DNA of 46,115 nt from Chloroflexota bacterium (lineage in GTDB: Bacteria; Chloroflexota; Dehalococcoidia; FW602-bin16): the NCBI GenBank assembly GCA_004297765.1, contig SCTZ01000087.1:1-46115 (forward strand), written 5' to 3'. Below, one piece after another: positions 39,384-46,115 of this stretch (positions within the stretch are counted from its first letter, which is position 1; every line of letters starts with the position of its first letter). A model generated the notes under the pieces. The model made no database searches and had not been told where the DNA came from. It saw only the letters and a program-made list of their open reading frames with translations. The position numbers were made by a program, and so were the translations under genes.

Positions 39384-39878
39384 CTATCCCGCTCTCCCAT
39401 GGTCGCCCACCTCCCCGCGCAGCGTGGCGACTGCGTGGGGCAAGACCGGGACAATGACCTCCAGGCACTCTCGGACCGCCGCAGGACTGCCGGGCATGTT
39501 CACGATCAGGGTGCGTCCTCGCACGCCAGCGACGGCGCGACTGAGCATGGCGAAGGGGGTCTTGAGCAGGCTTTCCCGGCGCATCGCCTCCGCGATGCCC
39601 GGAACCTGCTTCTCGATTGCCGAGAGTGTGGCTTCGGGCGTCACATCGCGCGGGGACAGACCGGTGCCGCCGGTGGTCAAGATGATGTCGAGATCGCCGG
39701 CGTCGGCCCAGGCGACCAACATCCGGTAGATCTCATCCTTTTCGTCGGGCACGATGGTGTAGCGCGCCACCTGGGCTGGCAGAGTCGCGACGACCTCTTG
39801 GATCGCCTGCCCGCTGCGATCCTCTCGCTCGCCGCGCGAGCCCTTGTCGCTGATTGTCAGAACGCCAATGTGGAGCAT
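39384..39878 (-). CDS. MoaB/MogA-type molybdenum cofactor protein
   Basis: 164 residues. IGVLTISDKGSRGEREDRSG at the start, IILTTGGTGLSPRDVTPEAT in the middle and VNMPGSPAAVRECLEVIVPV near the end are the MPT-binding landmarks. It catalyses or assists adenylylation of molybdopterin before metal insertion. ATG 39878 was chosen; a GAGG lies 7 nt upstream, and the longer frame to 40031 has no good signal. Its stop lies 54 bp from the TrmD start, so the two may be one operon. Confidence 0.88.
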   Translation of the reverse strand: MLHIGVLTISDKGSRGEREDRSGQAIQEVVATLPAQVARYTIVPDEKDEIYRMLVAWADAGDLDIILTTGGTGLSPRDVTPEATLSAIEKQVPGIAEAMRRESLLKTPFAMLSRAVAGVRGRTLIVNMPGSPAAVRECLEVIVPVLPHAVATLRGEVGDHGRAG

Positions 39879-40443
39879 GATCAACCTCATAGAGCTTGGA
39901 AGCTTCTTCTCTCCACTGTCCAAGCCGAAGTATCGTTGTATTCTAGCGCGCGGGAGTAGCACATTCCAGCGGGACAGTCTGAAGCGTGGATTGCGCAGAT
40001 TCAGAGATTCCGCGGATTGTCTGGCCTGCAATGTCCGGGTGATCTGATGGCCTAACAGGATGGAGAACTATCGCTAGGGCGGTCGATTCAGTCCGTAACT
40101 AATCGAAGCTTGATCCTAATTGCGGGAGGGCGTCCCCTGCTCGCGCGGGCGTCTCGCCCGCGCTCCCAGGCCATCCTCGCTTTATGACCAGACCTCACCT
40201 AGTGTTCGACCACAGAGAAGACGCTACCTGTCATTCTGAGCGCCGCAGCGCGAAGAATCCGTATCCCCAGGGCGCGGATTCTTCGGCGTGCGCGCCTCAG
40301 GATGACAAAACCAGTGTGGTCGAACACTAGTCCGCGAAATCAGCATAATCCGTGTAATCTGCGGTTCAGACGGCGGCGTAGAAATGAGCAGGGGCGACCA
40401 TTCGGTCGCCCCTACGTTCGACATGCGGTTCGCCGTTGTTCTG
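39879..40443. other. Repeat-rich gap upstream of moaB-like gene
   Basis: No gene is supported. It holds a family A palindrome at 40121-40170 (CGCGGGCGTCTCGCCCGCGC inside), a MITE-like element at 40199-40330, and a hairpin AGGGGCGACC/GGTCGCCCCT at 40390-40413 that resembles the ends of family C. Confidence 0.6.
40199..40330. mobile_element. MITE-like element with perfect 16-bp terminal inverted repeats
   Basis: CTAGTGTTCGACCACA (40199-40214) and TGTGGTCGAACACTAG (40315-40330) are exact reverse complements bounding 132 bp. Inside lies the family F repeat TGTCATTCTGAGCGCCGCAG ... CAGGATGACA (40229-40307). The outer CTAG on each side may be a 4-bp target duplication. There is no coding capacity. 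Confidence 0.75.
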
Positions 40444-41037
40444 CTACGGTGTCGCCGTCGGGCTCGGCGCCATCGTCGGCATTGGCGTTGGAGTCGGCAG
40501 AGCCTTCGGCGGCTCGGTGATCAGGCTCTTCAGGTCGTTGACGATGTAACTGTCGAGCAGGTAGGTGGTCTTGCCGTCCGACTTCTTGACGTAATACCCG
40601 CTCTTGGTCGGCGCCTGGGTCCCGACGAGGATCTTCTGGAAGTCCTTGTCCTTGATGCCCACAGATACGGTGATTGTCGGGTTGTCCAGACCGTACTTCG
40701 GCAGGTCGTCCGGATTGTCGCTCACGACGCTGATTGCCTTCAGCACGGTGATCTCGCTGATGATCTGCGACACTCGGCTCGTGTCAGCCGGGGCCTTCTC
40801 CGGAGACTCCAGGTTCCAGCTCAGCCCATCGGTCGAGGTCAGCCTGGTCGTCTTATCGCCCTGCTTGATCTCGATCAGAGCGAAACTGGCGGCCTGGTTC
40901 TGGAAGTTGTAGAGCTCCAGGGCCTTATCCTTGGCGGCGGTCTCCGTTGTCTTGGGCGTCCTCATCTCATAGAAGTACACGAACAGGCCCAGCACAATGA
41001 GGGCTGCCAGGAGGATTCCGGTTGTCCGAAAGCTCAT
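40444..41037 (-). CDS. DUF4340 domain-containing protein
   Basis: 197 residues. One N-terminal membrane segment (TGILLAALIVLGLFVYFYEM) anchors a periplasmic or external beta domain, with IKQGDKTTRLTSTDGLSWNL, SEITVLKAISVVSDNPDDLP and YGLDNPTITVSVGIKDKDFQ matching DUF4340. A Pro/Thr tail ends the protein. Such proteins occur beside Gld-type ABC systems. It is 3 bp after the GldG-like gene and thus the last gene of that operon. Confidence 0.85.
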   Translation of the reverse strand: MSFRTTGILLAALIVLGLFVYFYEMRTPKTTETAAKDKALELYNFQNQAASFALIEIKQGDKTTRLTSTDGLSWNLESPEKAPADTSRVSQIISEITVLKAISVVSDNPDDLPKYGLDNPTITVSVGIKDKDFQKILVGTQAPTKSGYYVKKSDGKTTYLLDSYIVNDLKSLITEPPKALPTPTPMPTMAPSPTATP

Positions 41038-41040
41038 TCG

Positions 41041-42600
41041 CTACCTCCTCCTATACCAGATGATCCCGCCAATGGCCAGGACCACGGCCGGCAGGAAGAC
41101 GACGCTGGACCAGAAGACCAGGTTCATGTCAGACGGCATCAGGAAGATCTGGCGCGTATCCATCGGCTTTGGTCCGATGGCGATCATGTCCTCTGACTCG
41201 GAGAGCCAGTTGACAGTGTTCACGAAGAGGTCACGGTTGCCCTCGATGGTCATGAGGAACTGGTTGGTGGCAAACAGCGAGTTGCCCACCACGGCGATCC
41301 GAGTGTTCTTCTTGTTGTCCGCGTTGTCGCCGGACTTGATGGGCGCCTGCACCAGCGCCCCGATGTTTAGTGGACCCCTCAGGTCGCTGGCAGCGTTGAA
41401 CTGCCCGTCGGTACGCGTCGATGGGCGAACCAGCCAGCTCTGAGTTGTGGTCTGGAGCATAGGGGTAATCGTCTCTTCCGACGGCGCGTCCTCGGCAATG
41501 GTGACCGACGCGCTCGCCGGAAGCAGTATGCGGCCCAGATCCTTGGTGACCGGGTTGGCGCTATCCGCGCCCTGCCTGTCTGGGATGATGGGCACTGTCG
41601 GACCCAGTTGGGCCACGTAGTTGACGGGATCGATAACGAAGCCGTCCTCTAAGGTCACGCCGTAAGGCTTGAGTACTTCGTTGACGCTGGGCAGACTGCG
41701 CGGATCCCCGAGGAAGAGGGCCTTTCCGCTCTGTTCGAGGTAAGATGTGAGCGCCTTTTGCTCGTCAGGCAGCAGGTCCGATTGGGGTGAGGCGATCACC
41801 AGGACCGTCGATTGGATTGTCAGCGTAGGGTTTGTGCTCAGATCGACGGTGTCAGTCTTGTAGTTGTTCTGCTCGAGGGCCGCCTTCAGTTGGCTATAGC
41901 CATTCTGGTCGCTACCATCCAGGGCTCGTTCCTTGTGTCCCTTCAGGAAGTAGACGGTTTTCTGCTCGGTGCTGAGCAGCTTCATGAGAGTGCCGGTGAA
42001 GTCGCTCTCCCCGACGCCCAGGGTAGACTGGCGCTTGGAGCCAAGCTCGAAGAAGGTGGTGCCGTCTGATGTCAGGTTGTATTGCATGGCGGCATTGGGG
42101 TCGCGGACCGGATCGATCCATTGAACGCTGAGCTTGTCCGTGTACCGAGTGTACGAGTTCAGCGTATCTTGTGCTTGCTTCTTGTTGTAAGCCTGCTCTG
42201 AGAAAAAGGCCTTGATTGTGATTGGGTCCTTGATCCCCTTGAGCAGGTTGATGGTCTGCTGGGAGATCGTGAACTGCTGTGTAGCGGTTACGTCCCAGGT
42301 CTGATTGCGTTGGGCGACGATAAAGTTGACCACGCCGATGACAGCCGCGAAGATCAGAACCATGGCCACGGTGTTCGATCCGTAGCGTGTCTCGCGCGCA
42401 CCCACGGCCTTTCTGATGGCCTGCGGGTTGCCGACTGCCCACGCGATCAGCGCGAGCAGACCGACGCCCAGCAGGACCCATCCGATCCAGTTGAGCTGCT
42501 GCCGCACCAGGAACTGGGCAGCCGCTCCCACCAGTCCGGCCAGGGCGAGGTATCCGAAGTATGGGTTGGTTTTCGCAAGCAAGGCTTGCACTATCTCCAC
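41041..42600 (-). CDS. GldG-like ABC-transporter auxiliary protein
   Basis: 519 residues. Two to three membrane segments at the N-terminus (YLALAGLVGAAAQFLVRQQL; WVLLGVGLLALIAWAVGNP; VAMVLIFAAVIGVVNFIVA), a large external domain of the ABC_transp_aux family (IKDPITIKAFFSEQAYNKKQ; FLKGHKERALDGSDQNGYSQ), and a last membrane segment near the C-terminus (VVFLPAVVLAIGGIIWYRRR). It should work with the GldA/GldF-like proteins. GldG homologues occur in gliding bacteria and in many non-gliders; a transported substrate is not known. It overlaps the permease gene by 10 bp. Confidence 0.85.
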   Translation of the reverse strand: MEIVQALLAKTNPYFGYLALAGLVGAAAQFLVRQQLNWIGWVLLGVGLLALIAWAVGNPQAIRKAVGARETRYGSNTVAMVLIFAAVIGVVNFIVAQRNQTWDVTATQQFTISQQTINLLKGIKDPITIKAFFSEQAYNKKQAQDTLNSYTRYTDKLSVQWIDPVRDPNAAMQYNLTSDGTTFFELGSKRQSTLGVGESDFTGTLMKLLSTEQKTVYFLKGHKERALDGSDQNGYSQLKAALEQNNYKTDTVDLSTNPTLTIQSTVLVIASPQSDLLPDEQKALTSYLEQSGKALFLGDPRSLPSVNEVLKPYGVTLEDGFVIDPVNYVAQLGPTVPIIPDRQGADSANPVTKDLGRILLPASASVTIAEDAPSEETITPMLQTTTQSWLVRPSTRTDGQFNAASDLRGPLNIGALVQAPIKSGDNADNKKNTRIAVVGNSLFATNQFLMTIEGNRDLFVNTVNWLSESEDMIAIGPKPMDTRQIFLMPSDMNLVFWSSVVFLPAVVLAIGGIIWYRRR

Positions 42601-43301
42601 CTCCTAGTCTCCAGCGACCGGATCGCAGCGAAGATAAAGACGATGGAGGCGCTGACGTAGTAGACGCCGTCCTGGAGGTTGAAGACGCCGCGGTTGAAGT
42701 CGTTGTAGTGCTCGGGCAGCCCCAGGTAACGTATCACGGCGCCGACCGAGGGCGAGAAGAAGTTGCCGGCGTAGCTGATGACCCACAGCATCAGAACCGC
42801 ACAGAAGGCCACCAGAAACGAGACGATCTGGTTCTGACTGAACGACGAGGCCAACAGCCCGACGGACAGGTAGACCAATGATAGGAGAATCAGCCCCACG
42901 TAGCCGCTGACGATCGGCCCTGTATCTGGATTGCCGATGATATACAGCACCAGTGGATAATAGAGCGTGAGCGTCAGCATGGCCAGCAGTAGGGTGAAGG
43001 CGGCCAGGAGCTTACCCAGCACAACCTCCACATCCCGGACCGGGGCCGTGAGCAACAGCTCGATAGTGCCGGAGCGCTGCTCCTCGGAGAGCAGCCGCAT
43101 GGTGATGGCCGGCGCTATGAACAGGAGAATCACGGCCATGTTGCTGAAGAGGTCGCGCAGGTTGGCTTGCTGGCTTCCCCAGAGAATGGCGACGAAGAAG
43201 TAACCGGTCACGATGAGAAACAGCGCCGTGACGACGTAAGCTATAGGGGAGACGAAGTAGGACTTCAGCTCCCGTTCGGCAATGGTAAGAGTGTTGCGCA
43301 T
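42591..43301 (-). CDS. GldF-like ABC-2 permease
   Basis: 236 residues with six membrane segments, for example AYVVTALFLIVTGYFFVAIL, MAVILLFIAPAITMRLLSEE and GYVGLILLSLVYLSVGLLAS. EEQRSGTIELLLTAPVRDVE is the conserved E-R-x-G-T-x-E-L-L-L box of ABC-2 exporters such as GldF and NosY. ATG 43301 directly follows the ATPase stop at 43302, so translation is coupled. Confidence 0.88.
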   Translation of the reverse strand: MRNTLTIAERELKSYFVSPIAYVVTALFLIVTGYFFVAILWGSQQANLRDLFSNMAVILLFIAPAITMRLLSEEQRSGTIELLLTAPVRDVEVVLGKLLAAFTLLLAMLTLTLYYPLVLYIIGNPDTGPIVSGYVGLILLSLVYLSVGLLASSFSQNQIVSFLVAFCAVLMLWVISYAGNFFSPSVGAVIRYLGLPEHYNDFNRGVFNLQDGVYYVSASIVFIFAAIRSLETRRWR

Positions 43302-44249
43302 CTAGGAGGCGACCTCCTCTTTAGTGGTCAGCTTGAGGAAGATATCTTCCAGGCTCATCCCCATCGGTCGCATTTCGAGCAAGCCCCAGCCGCCCTGAAC
43401 GATGGCGGCCGCGATTTTGTCTCGGACGTCTTGACCGAGTTGGCTCTCGACTGTGAGCTGGCAGATGCTACTGGCCGATGGGTCTTTGGACTGCACGCTG
43501 ATGACGTTCGGAACCTTCTGAAGGGCCGCGCGAATCTCCTTGGCTGGACCACGCGCCTCGACGTGTACCGCCTCGGAGCCTTGCAGCCGGCGGGTGAGAT
43601 TCTCGGGCGTATCCTGGGCCACCACCCGTCCCTGATTGATAATGACTACTCGGTTGCAGACCATGCTGACTTCCGGTAGGATGTGCGTGCTCAGAATAAT
43701 GGAATGGTTGCCGCCCAGGCTCTTGATGAGCTTGCGGACGTCGTTGATCTGCTTGGGATCGAGCCCCACGGTGGGCTCGTCGAGGACCAGCACCTCGGGA
43801 TCGTGCAGCAGCGCCTGGGCAAGTCCCACGCGCTGGCGGAATCCCTTCGAGAGCTTGCCGATCAGGCGGTCGCGCACATCGCCGAGGCGGCAGATCTCGA
43901 TCACTTCGTCTACCCGCTGCTGGCGCTTCTTTCCGGCCAATCCCCTGAGCTTCGCGGCGTAGTCCAGATATGACTTGGGGGATAGATCCGTGTATAGAGG
44001 GACATTCTCGGGCAGGTAGCCGATGCGCTTGCGGGCCTCCAGCGATTGCCGCATCACGTCGAAGCCAGCTACGGTAGCCGTTCCGCTGGATGGGGGCATG
44101 AAACCCGTCAGGACACGCATGGTGGTGGTCTTCCCGGCCCCGTTGGGTCCAAGGAAGCCCAGAATCTCGCCGCGCTCCACCTTGAAGTTGATGTTGACGA
44201 TTGCTGGACGCGGGCCATAGTACTTGGTGAGGTCATTGACCTGAATCAC
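43302..44249 (-). CDS. GldA-like ABC transporter ATP-binding protein
   Basis: 315 residues. LGPNGAGKTTTMRVLTGFMP (Walker A), LSKGFRQRVGLAQALLHDPE (signature), VLVLDEPTVGLDPKQINDVR (Walker B and D loop) and ILSTHILPEVSMVCNR (H loop) are complete. The C-terminal 80 residues form the regulatory alpha/beta domain seen in DrrA/NatA-type ATPases. First gene of the four-gene operon. Confidence 0.92.
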   Translation of the reverse strand: MIQVNDLTKYYGPRPAIVNINFKVERGEILGFLGPNGAGKTTTMRVLTGFMPPSSGTATVAGFDVMRQSLEARKRIGYLPENVPLYTDLSPKSYLDYAAKLRGLAGKKRQQRVDEVIEICRLGDVRDRLIGKLSKGFRQRVGLAQALLHDPEVLVLDEPTVGLDPKQINDVRKLIKSLGGNHSIILSTHILPEVSMVCNRVVIINQGRVVAQDTPENLTRRLQGSEAVHVEARGPAKEIRAALQKVPNVISVQSKDPSASSICQLTVESQLGQDVRDKIAAAIVQGGWGLLEMRPMGMSLEDIFLKLTTKEEVAS

Positions 44250-44323
44250 TGCTTTTCTCTGTCCTCCTTGCTGGACGCGGTTAGGGGACGGGGACCGGGG
44301 TTAGGCAATATTGAGCGTACCCG

Positions 44324-44352
44324 ATTGTATCGGTGGTTTTTGTCCGTGTCAA
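44324..44352 (-). promoter_or_regulatory. Consensus promoter of gldA-like operon
   Basis: On the minus strand TTGACA (44352-44347), a 17-bp spacer and TACAAT (44329-44324). The start near 44317 leaves a 68-nt leader. Confidence 0.8.
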
Positions 44353-44465
44353 ACCATAGCATACCGGGAATCTAGCGCTATAATGGTTGTCAATAACGAG
44401 GCGTAGTCTGTCCCAGAAGTGACGGGCGGCTCTCGCCAGAGGCGAGTCGCCTTCGGAGACTGCCC

Positions 44466-44531
44466 ACCAGGCGGGGGAGGTGGGCCAGCGCCCGACCATG
44501 TACCACGTCATTCCGTCAAACACCGTCATAC
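44466..44531. repeat. Family C element, partial copy
   Basis: GCGCCCGACCATGTACCACG and CCGTCAAACACCGTCAT are the reverse complement of 16378-16425 with a few changes. The flanking TIR ends of family C are missing here. The rest of the gap from 44,250 to 44,553 holds the promoter above, a TATAAT at 44379-44384 that may serve the MFS gene, and an inverted GC-rich tract (GCCAGAGGCGAGTCGCC). Confidence 0.55.
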
Positions 44532-44553
44532 CGCTGGATCACTGGAGGCACGC

Positions 44554-45846
44554 ATGAGCAACACGGAAGAATCCGGACGTTCTGCTACCGAAGAGCGGTT
44601 TGTGTTGCGCGGCGTTACGCGCAACGTCTTCGTGCTTGGCCTCGTCAGCTTCTTGAACGACATCAGCAGCGAGATGCTGTACCCTTTGGTGCCCATCTTC
44701 CTAACCGCGATGCTGGGTGCTCCGGCGGTAGCGATCGGCTTGATCGAGGGCGTGGCGGAGGCGACCGCCAGCTTGCTGCGGGTCGTCTCGGGCTGGTACG
44801 CAGATCGATTGCGACGGCGGCGTCCCCTGATCGTGGGGGGCTATGCGGTCTCCGCGTTTTCCAAGCCGGCCATTGGCTTGGCTGCTTCCTGGCCGGCGGT
44901 GCTGGCGCTGCGCTTTGCCGATCGATTCGGCAAGGCCATGCGCAACCCGGCCCGCGACGCTCTGATAGCGGACTCGACACCGACGGCCTACCGAGGGCGG
45001 GCCTTCGGCTTCCATCGCTCCCTGGACAGCGCGGGCGCTATCGTCGGCCCGCTGGCCGCTCTGGCTTTGCTGCCAGCATTCCAGGAGGATCTACGGCCGA
45101 TCTTCCTGTTCGCTTTCATCCCCGCCGTGGCTAGCGTTGCCCTGCTGTTCCTGGTGCGCGAACGACAACGTGCCGTTCCGACGCGGGCTCCGTTTCCGAC
45201 GCTGACCCTCAAGGGCTTTGGACGACCGTTCAAGGCGGTCCTGCTGGTGGTGGCGCTCTTTTCCCTGGGCAACTCCAGCGACGCGTTTCTGATCCTCCGA
45301 GCCCAGGATCTGTTCGCTCGTGACCTGGAGAGCGGCGCCATCGCCGCTGGCCCGCTGGCGATCTTCGGCAGCAACGTCCTGGGGCTGAGCACGGCCATGG
45401 CCGTCCTAGCCTACGTGCTCTACAACATCGTGTACACGCTGGGCGCAACACCGGCGGGCATGCTCTCCGATCGTCTGGGCCGGCGGGGCATCGTCATCGT
45501 TGGATTCGCTATATACGCTGTCGTGTACGCTGGGTTTGCTCTTGTGACCGGGTCTGCGGCCATATGGGTGCTCTTCATCGTCTACGGCTTCTACATCGCC
45601 ATGACCGAGGGTGTCCTGCGCGCGTACATCACGGACCTCTCGCCGACTCAGGCTCGGGCGACGGGGCTGGGCGTGTACTATACCGCGGTCGGCCTGGCCA
45701 GCTTCGCTGCCAGCGTGCTGGGCGGCGCTCTATGGACCTACGTCAGCCCGGTCGCCACCTTTGCCTTCGGTGGCGTCATGGCCGTGGTGGCGGCCGTGGT
45801 CCTGCTGGTGGCGGTGCCGCGGGTGAACGGATCTCGACCACGCTGA
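44554..45846 (+). CDS. Major facilitator superfamily transporter
   Basis: 430 residues with about 12 membrane segments. The loop 2-3 motif is GWYADRLRRRRPLIVGGYAV and its repeat in the second half is GMLSDRLGRRGIVIVGFAIY, both standard MFS motif A. FLNDISSEMLYPLVPIFL in segment 1 and RFADRFGKAMRNPARDALIA are typical of a bacterial group of MFS proteins with unknown substrate. ATG 44554 was chosen for GGAGG 5 nt upstream. No neighbour suggests a substrate. Confidence 0.9.
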   Translation: MSNTEESGRSATEERFVLRGVTRNVFVLGLVSFLNDISSEMLYPLVPIFLTAMLGAPAVAIGLIEGVAEATASLLRVVSGWYADRLRRRRPLIVGGYAVSAFSKPAIGLAASWPAVLALRFADRFGKAMRNPARDALIADSTPTAYRGRAFGFHRSLDSAGAIVGPLAALALLPAFQEDLRPIFLFAFIPAVASVALLFLVRERQRAVPTRAPFPTLTLKGFGRPFKAVLLVVALFSLGNSSDAFLILRAQDLFARDLESGAIAAGPLAIFGSNVLGLSTAMAVLAYVLYNIVYTLGATPAGMLSDRLGRRGIVIVGFAIYAVVYAGFALVTGSAAIWVLFIVYGFYIAMTEGVLRAYITDLSPTQARATGLGVYYTAVGLASFAASVLGGALWTYVSPVATFAFGGVMAVVAAVVLLVAVPRVNGSRPR

Positions 45847-45906
45847 AGTCCTCGAAGTGACTGAGCGATCATGCTAGCCCACGTACTATCCCCTCTCCCT
45901 CCATGA

Positions 45907-46012
45907 GGACTAAGTGCGTCGTTCCTCAAGTAGTGTATAGGCTTTGGTTACGATGACATCGGGATAGCTGACGTACGATTCCCTCTCCCTTCGCAAAGGG
46001 AGAGGGCGAGGG
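45907..46012. repeat. Family E element, second copy, broken by intron
   Basis: AGGACTAAGTGCGTCGTTCC, then TCAAGTAGTGTATAGGCTTT and on to CCCTCTCCCTTCGCAAAGGG are the near-identical reverse complement of 5588-5695. In the first copy the sequence goes on with TGAGGGTCCC; here it stops after GCGAGGG at 46,012, where the intron starts. Confidence 0.8.
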
Positions 46013-46115
46013 GTGCGCCCGGCATGGGCGCGGACCTGGAGGTGAAAGTCCTCTACGGTGGAGGCAGCACCGAACCGTTAGCCAAAGGCAAGGGCGTCAT
46101 CGTGAGGTGGGGTCT
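46013..46115 (+). mobile_element. Group II intron, 5' end (cut by window edge)
   Basis: GTGCG at 46013 is the conserved 5' end of group II introns, followed by GCCCGGCATGGGCGCG, AGTCCTCTACGGTGGAGGCA and CCGTTAGCCAAAGGCAAGGG, the usual domain I layout. The maturase and domains V-VI must lie beyond the window. The intron follows directly after a strong hairpin (CCCTCTCCCTT/AAAGGGAGAGGG), a target type known for class C introns; the class is not decided here. Confidence 0.75.

Overview
The window looks like a chromosomal stretch of a GC-rich, free-living bacterium, most probably a Chloroflexota lineage. This is an inference from gene content and repeat style, not from a marker phylogeny. Supporting points are a GuaB3-type IMP dehydrogenase relative, a DUF711 protein, an archaeal-style one-subunit glutamate synthase next to an NrpR-type regulator, a bacterial SelB, and very many short GC-rich palindromic repeats between and even inside genes. 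Sigma70-like promoters (TTGACA / TATAAT) and purine-rich ribosome binding sites are easy to see.

Layout. 1-6,350: a tRNA-Ser(TGA) with its own promoter, followed by an accessory region: a SEC-C protein with a PD-(D/E)xK-like nuclease core, the 3' end of a frameshifted tyrosine recombinase, a frameshifted HigB/HigA-like pair, a frameshifted BrnT-like toxin with an intact CopG/BrnA-like antitoxin, an amphi-Trp protein, and a TumE/TumA-like pair. This reads as a decaying integrated island. 6,457-10,200: a three-haem cytochrome, a PAS-PAS-HD-GYP phosphodiesterase, and a two-gene HEPN cassette that looks leaderless. 10,238-15,000: an isopropylmalate/isocitrate-type dehydrogenase, a glutamate dehydrogenase, DUF711 and GuaB3-like genes. 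15,290-21,923: PHP phosphoesterase, methyltransferase, SurE, an ArsA ATPase with an Hsp20-like tail, YjbQ and HemW. 22,379-27,030: glutamate synthase, NrpR, a histone-deacetylase-family enzyme and a zinc-finger/HTH protein. 27,623-30,600: selB with a structured leader, and a CDF metal transporter. 30,744-39,880: core genes secF, secD, def, priA, rplS, trmD and a moaB/mogA gene, with a REP-associated transposase (RAYT) unit set between trmD and rplS. 40,444-44,249: a four-gene GldA/GldF/GldG-like ABC system. 44,554-45,846: an MFS transporter. From 46,013 to the end: the 5' end of a group II intron.

How the parts fit. Nitrogen assimilation is a theme (glutamate dehydrogenase, glutamate synthase and its likely regulator NrpR). 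Core protein export and translation genes lie on the minus strand in short operons. The most distinctive property is the load of small mobile repeats. At least six palindromic families are dispersed through the window. One flanks a RAYT gene, one has perfect 16-bp terminal inverted repeats, one is broken by the group II intron, and two have been captured in frame inside the essential-type genes hemW and priA.
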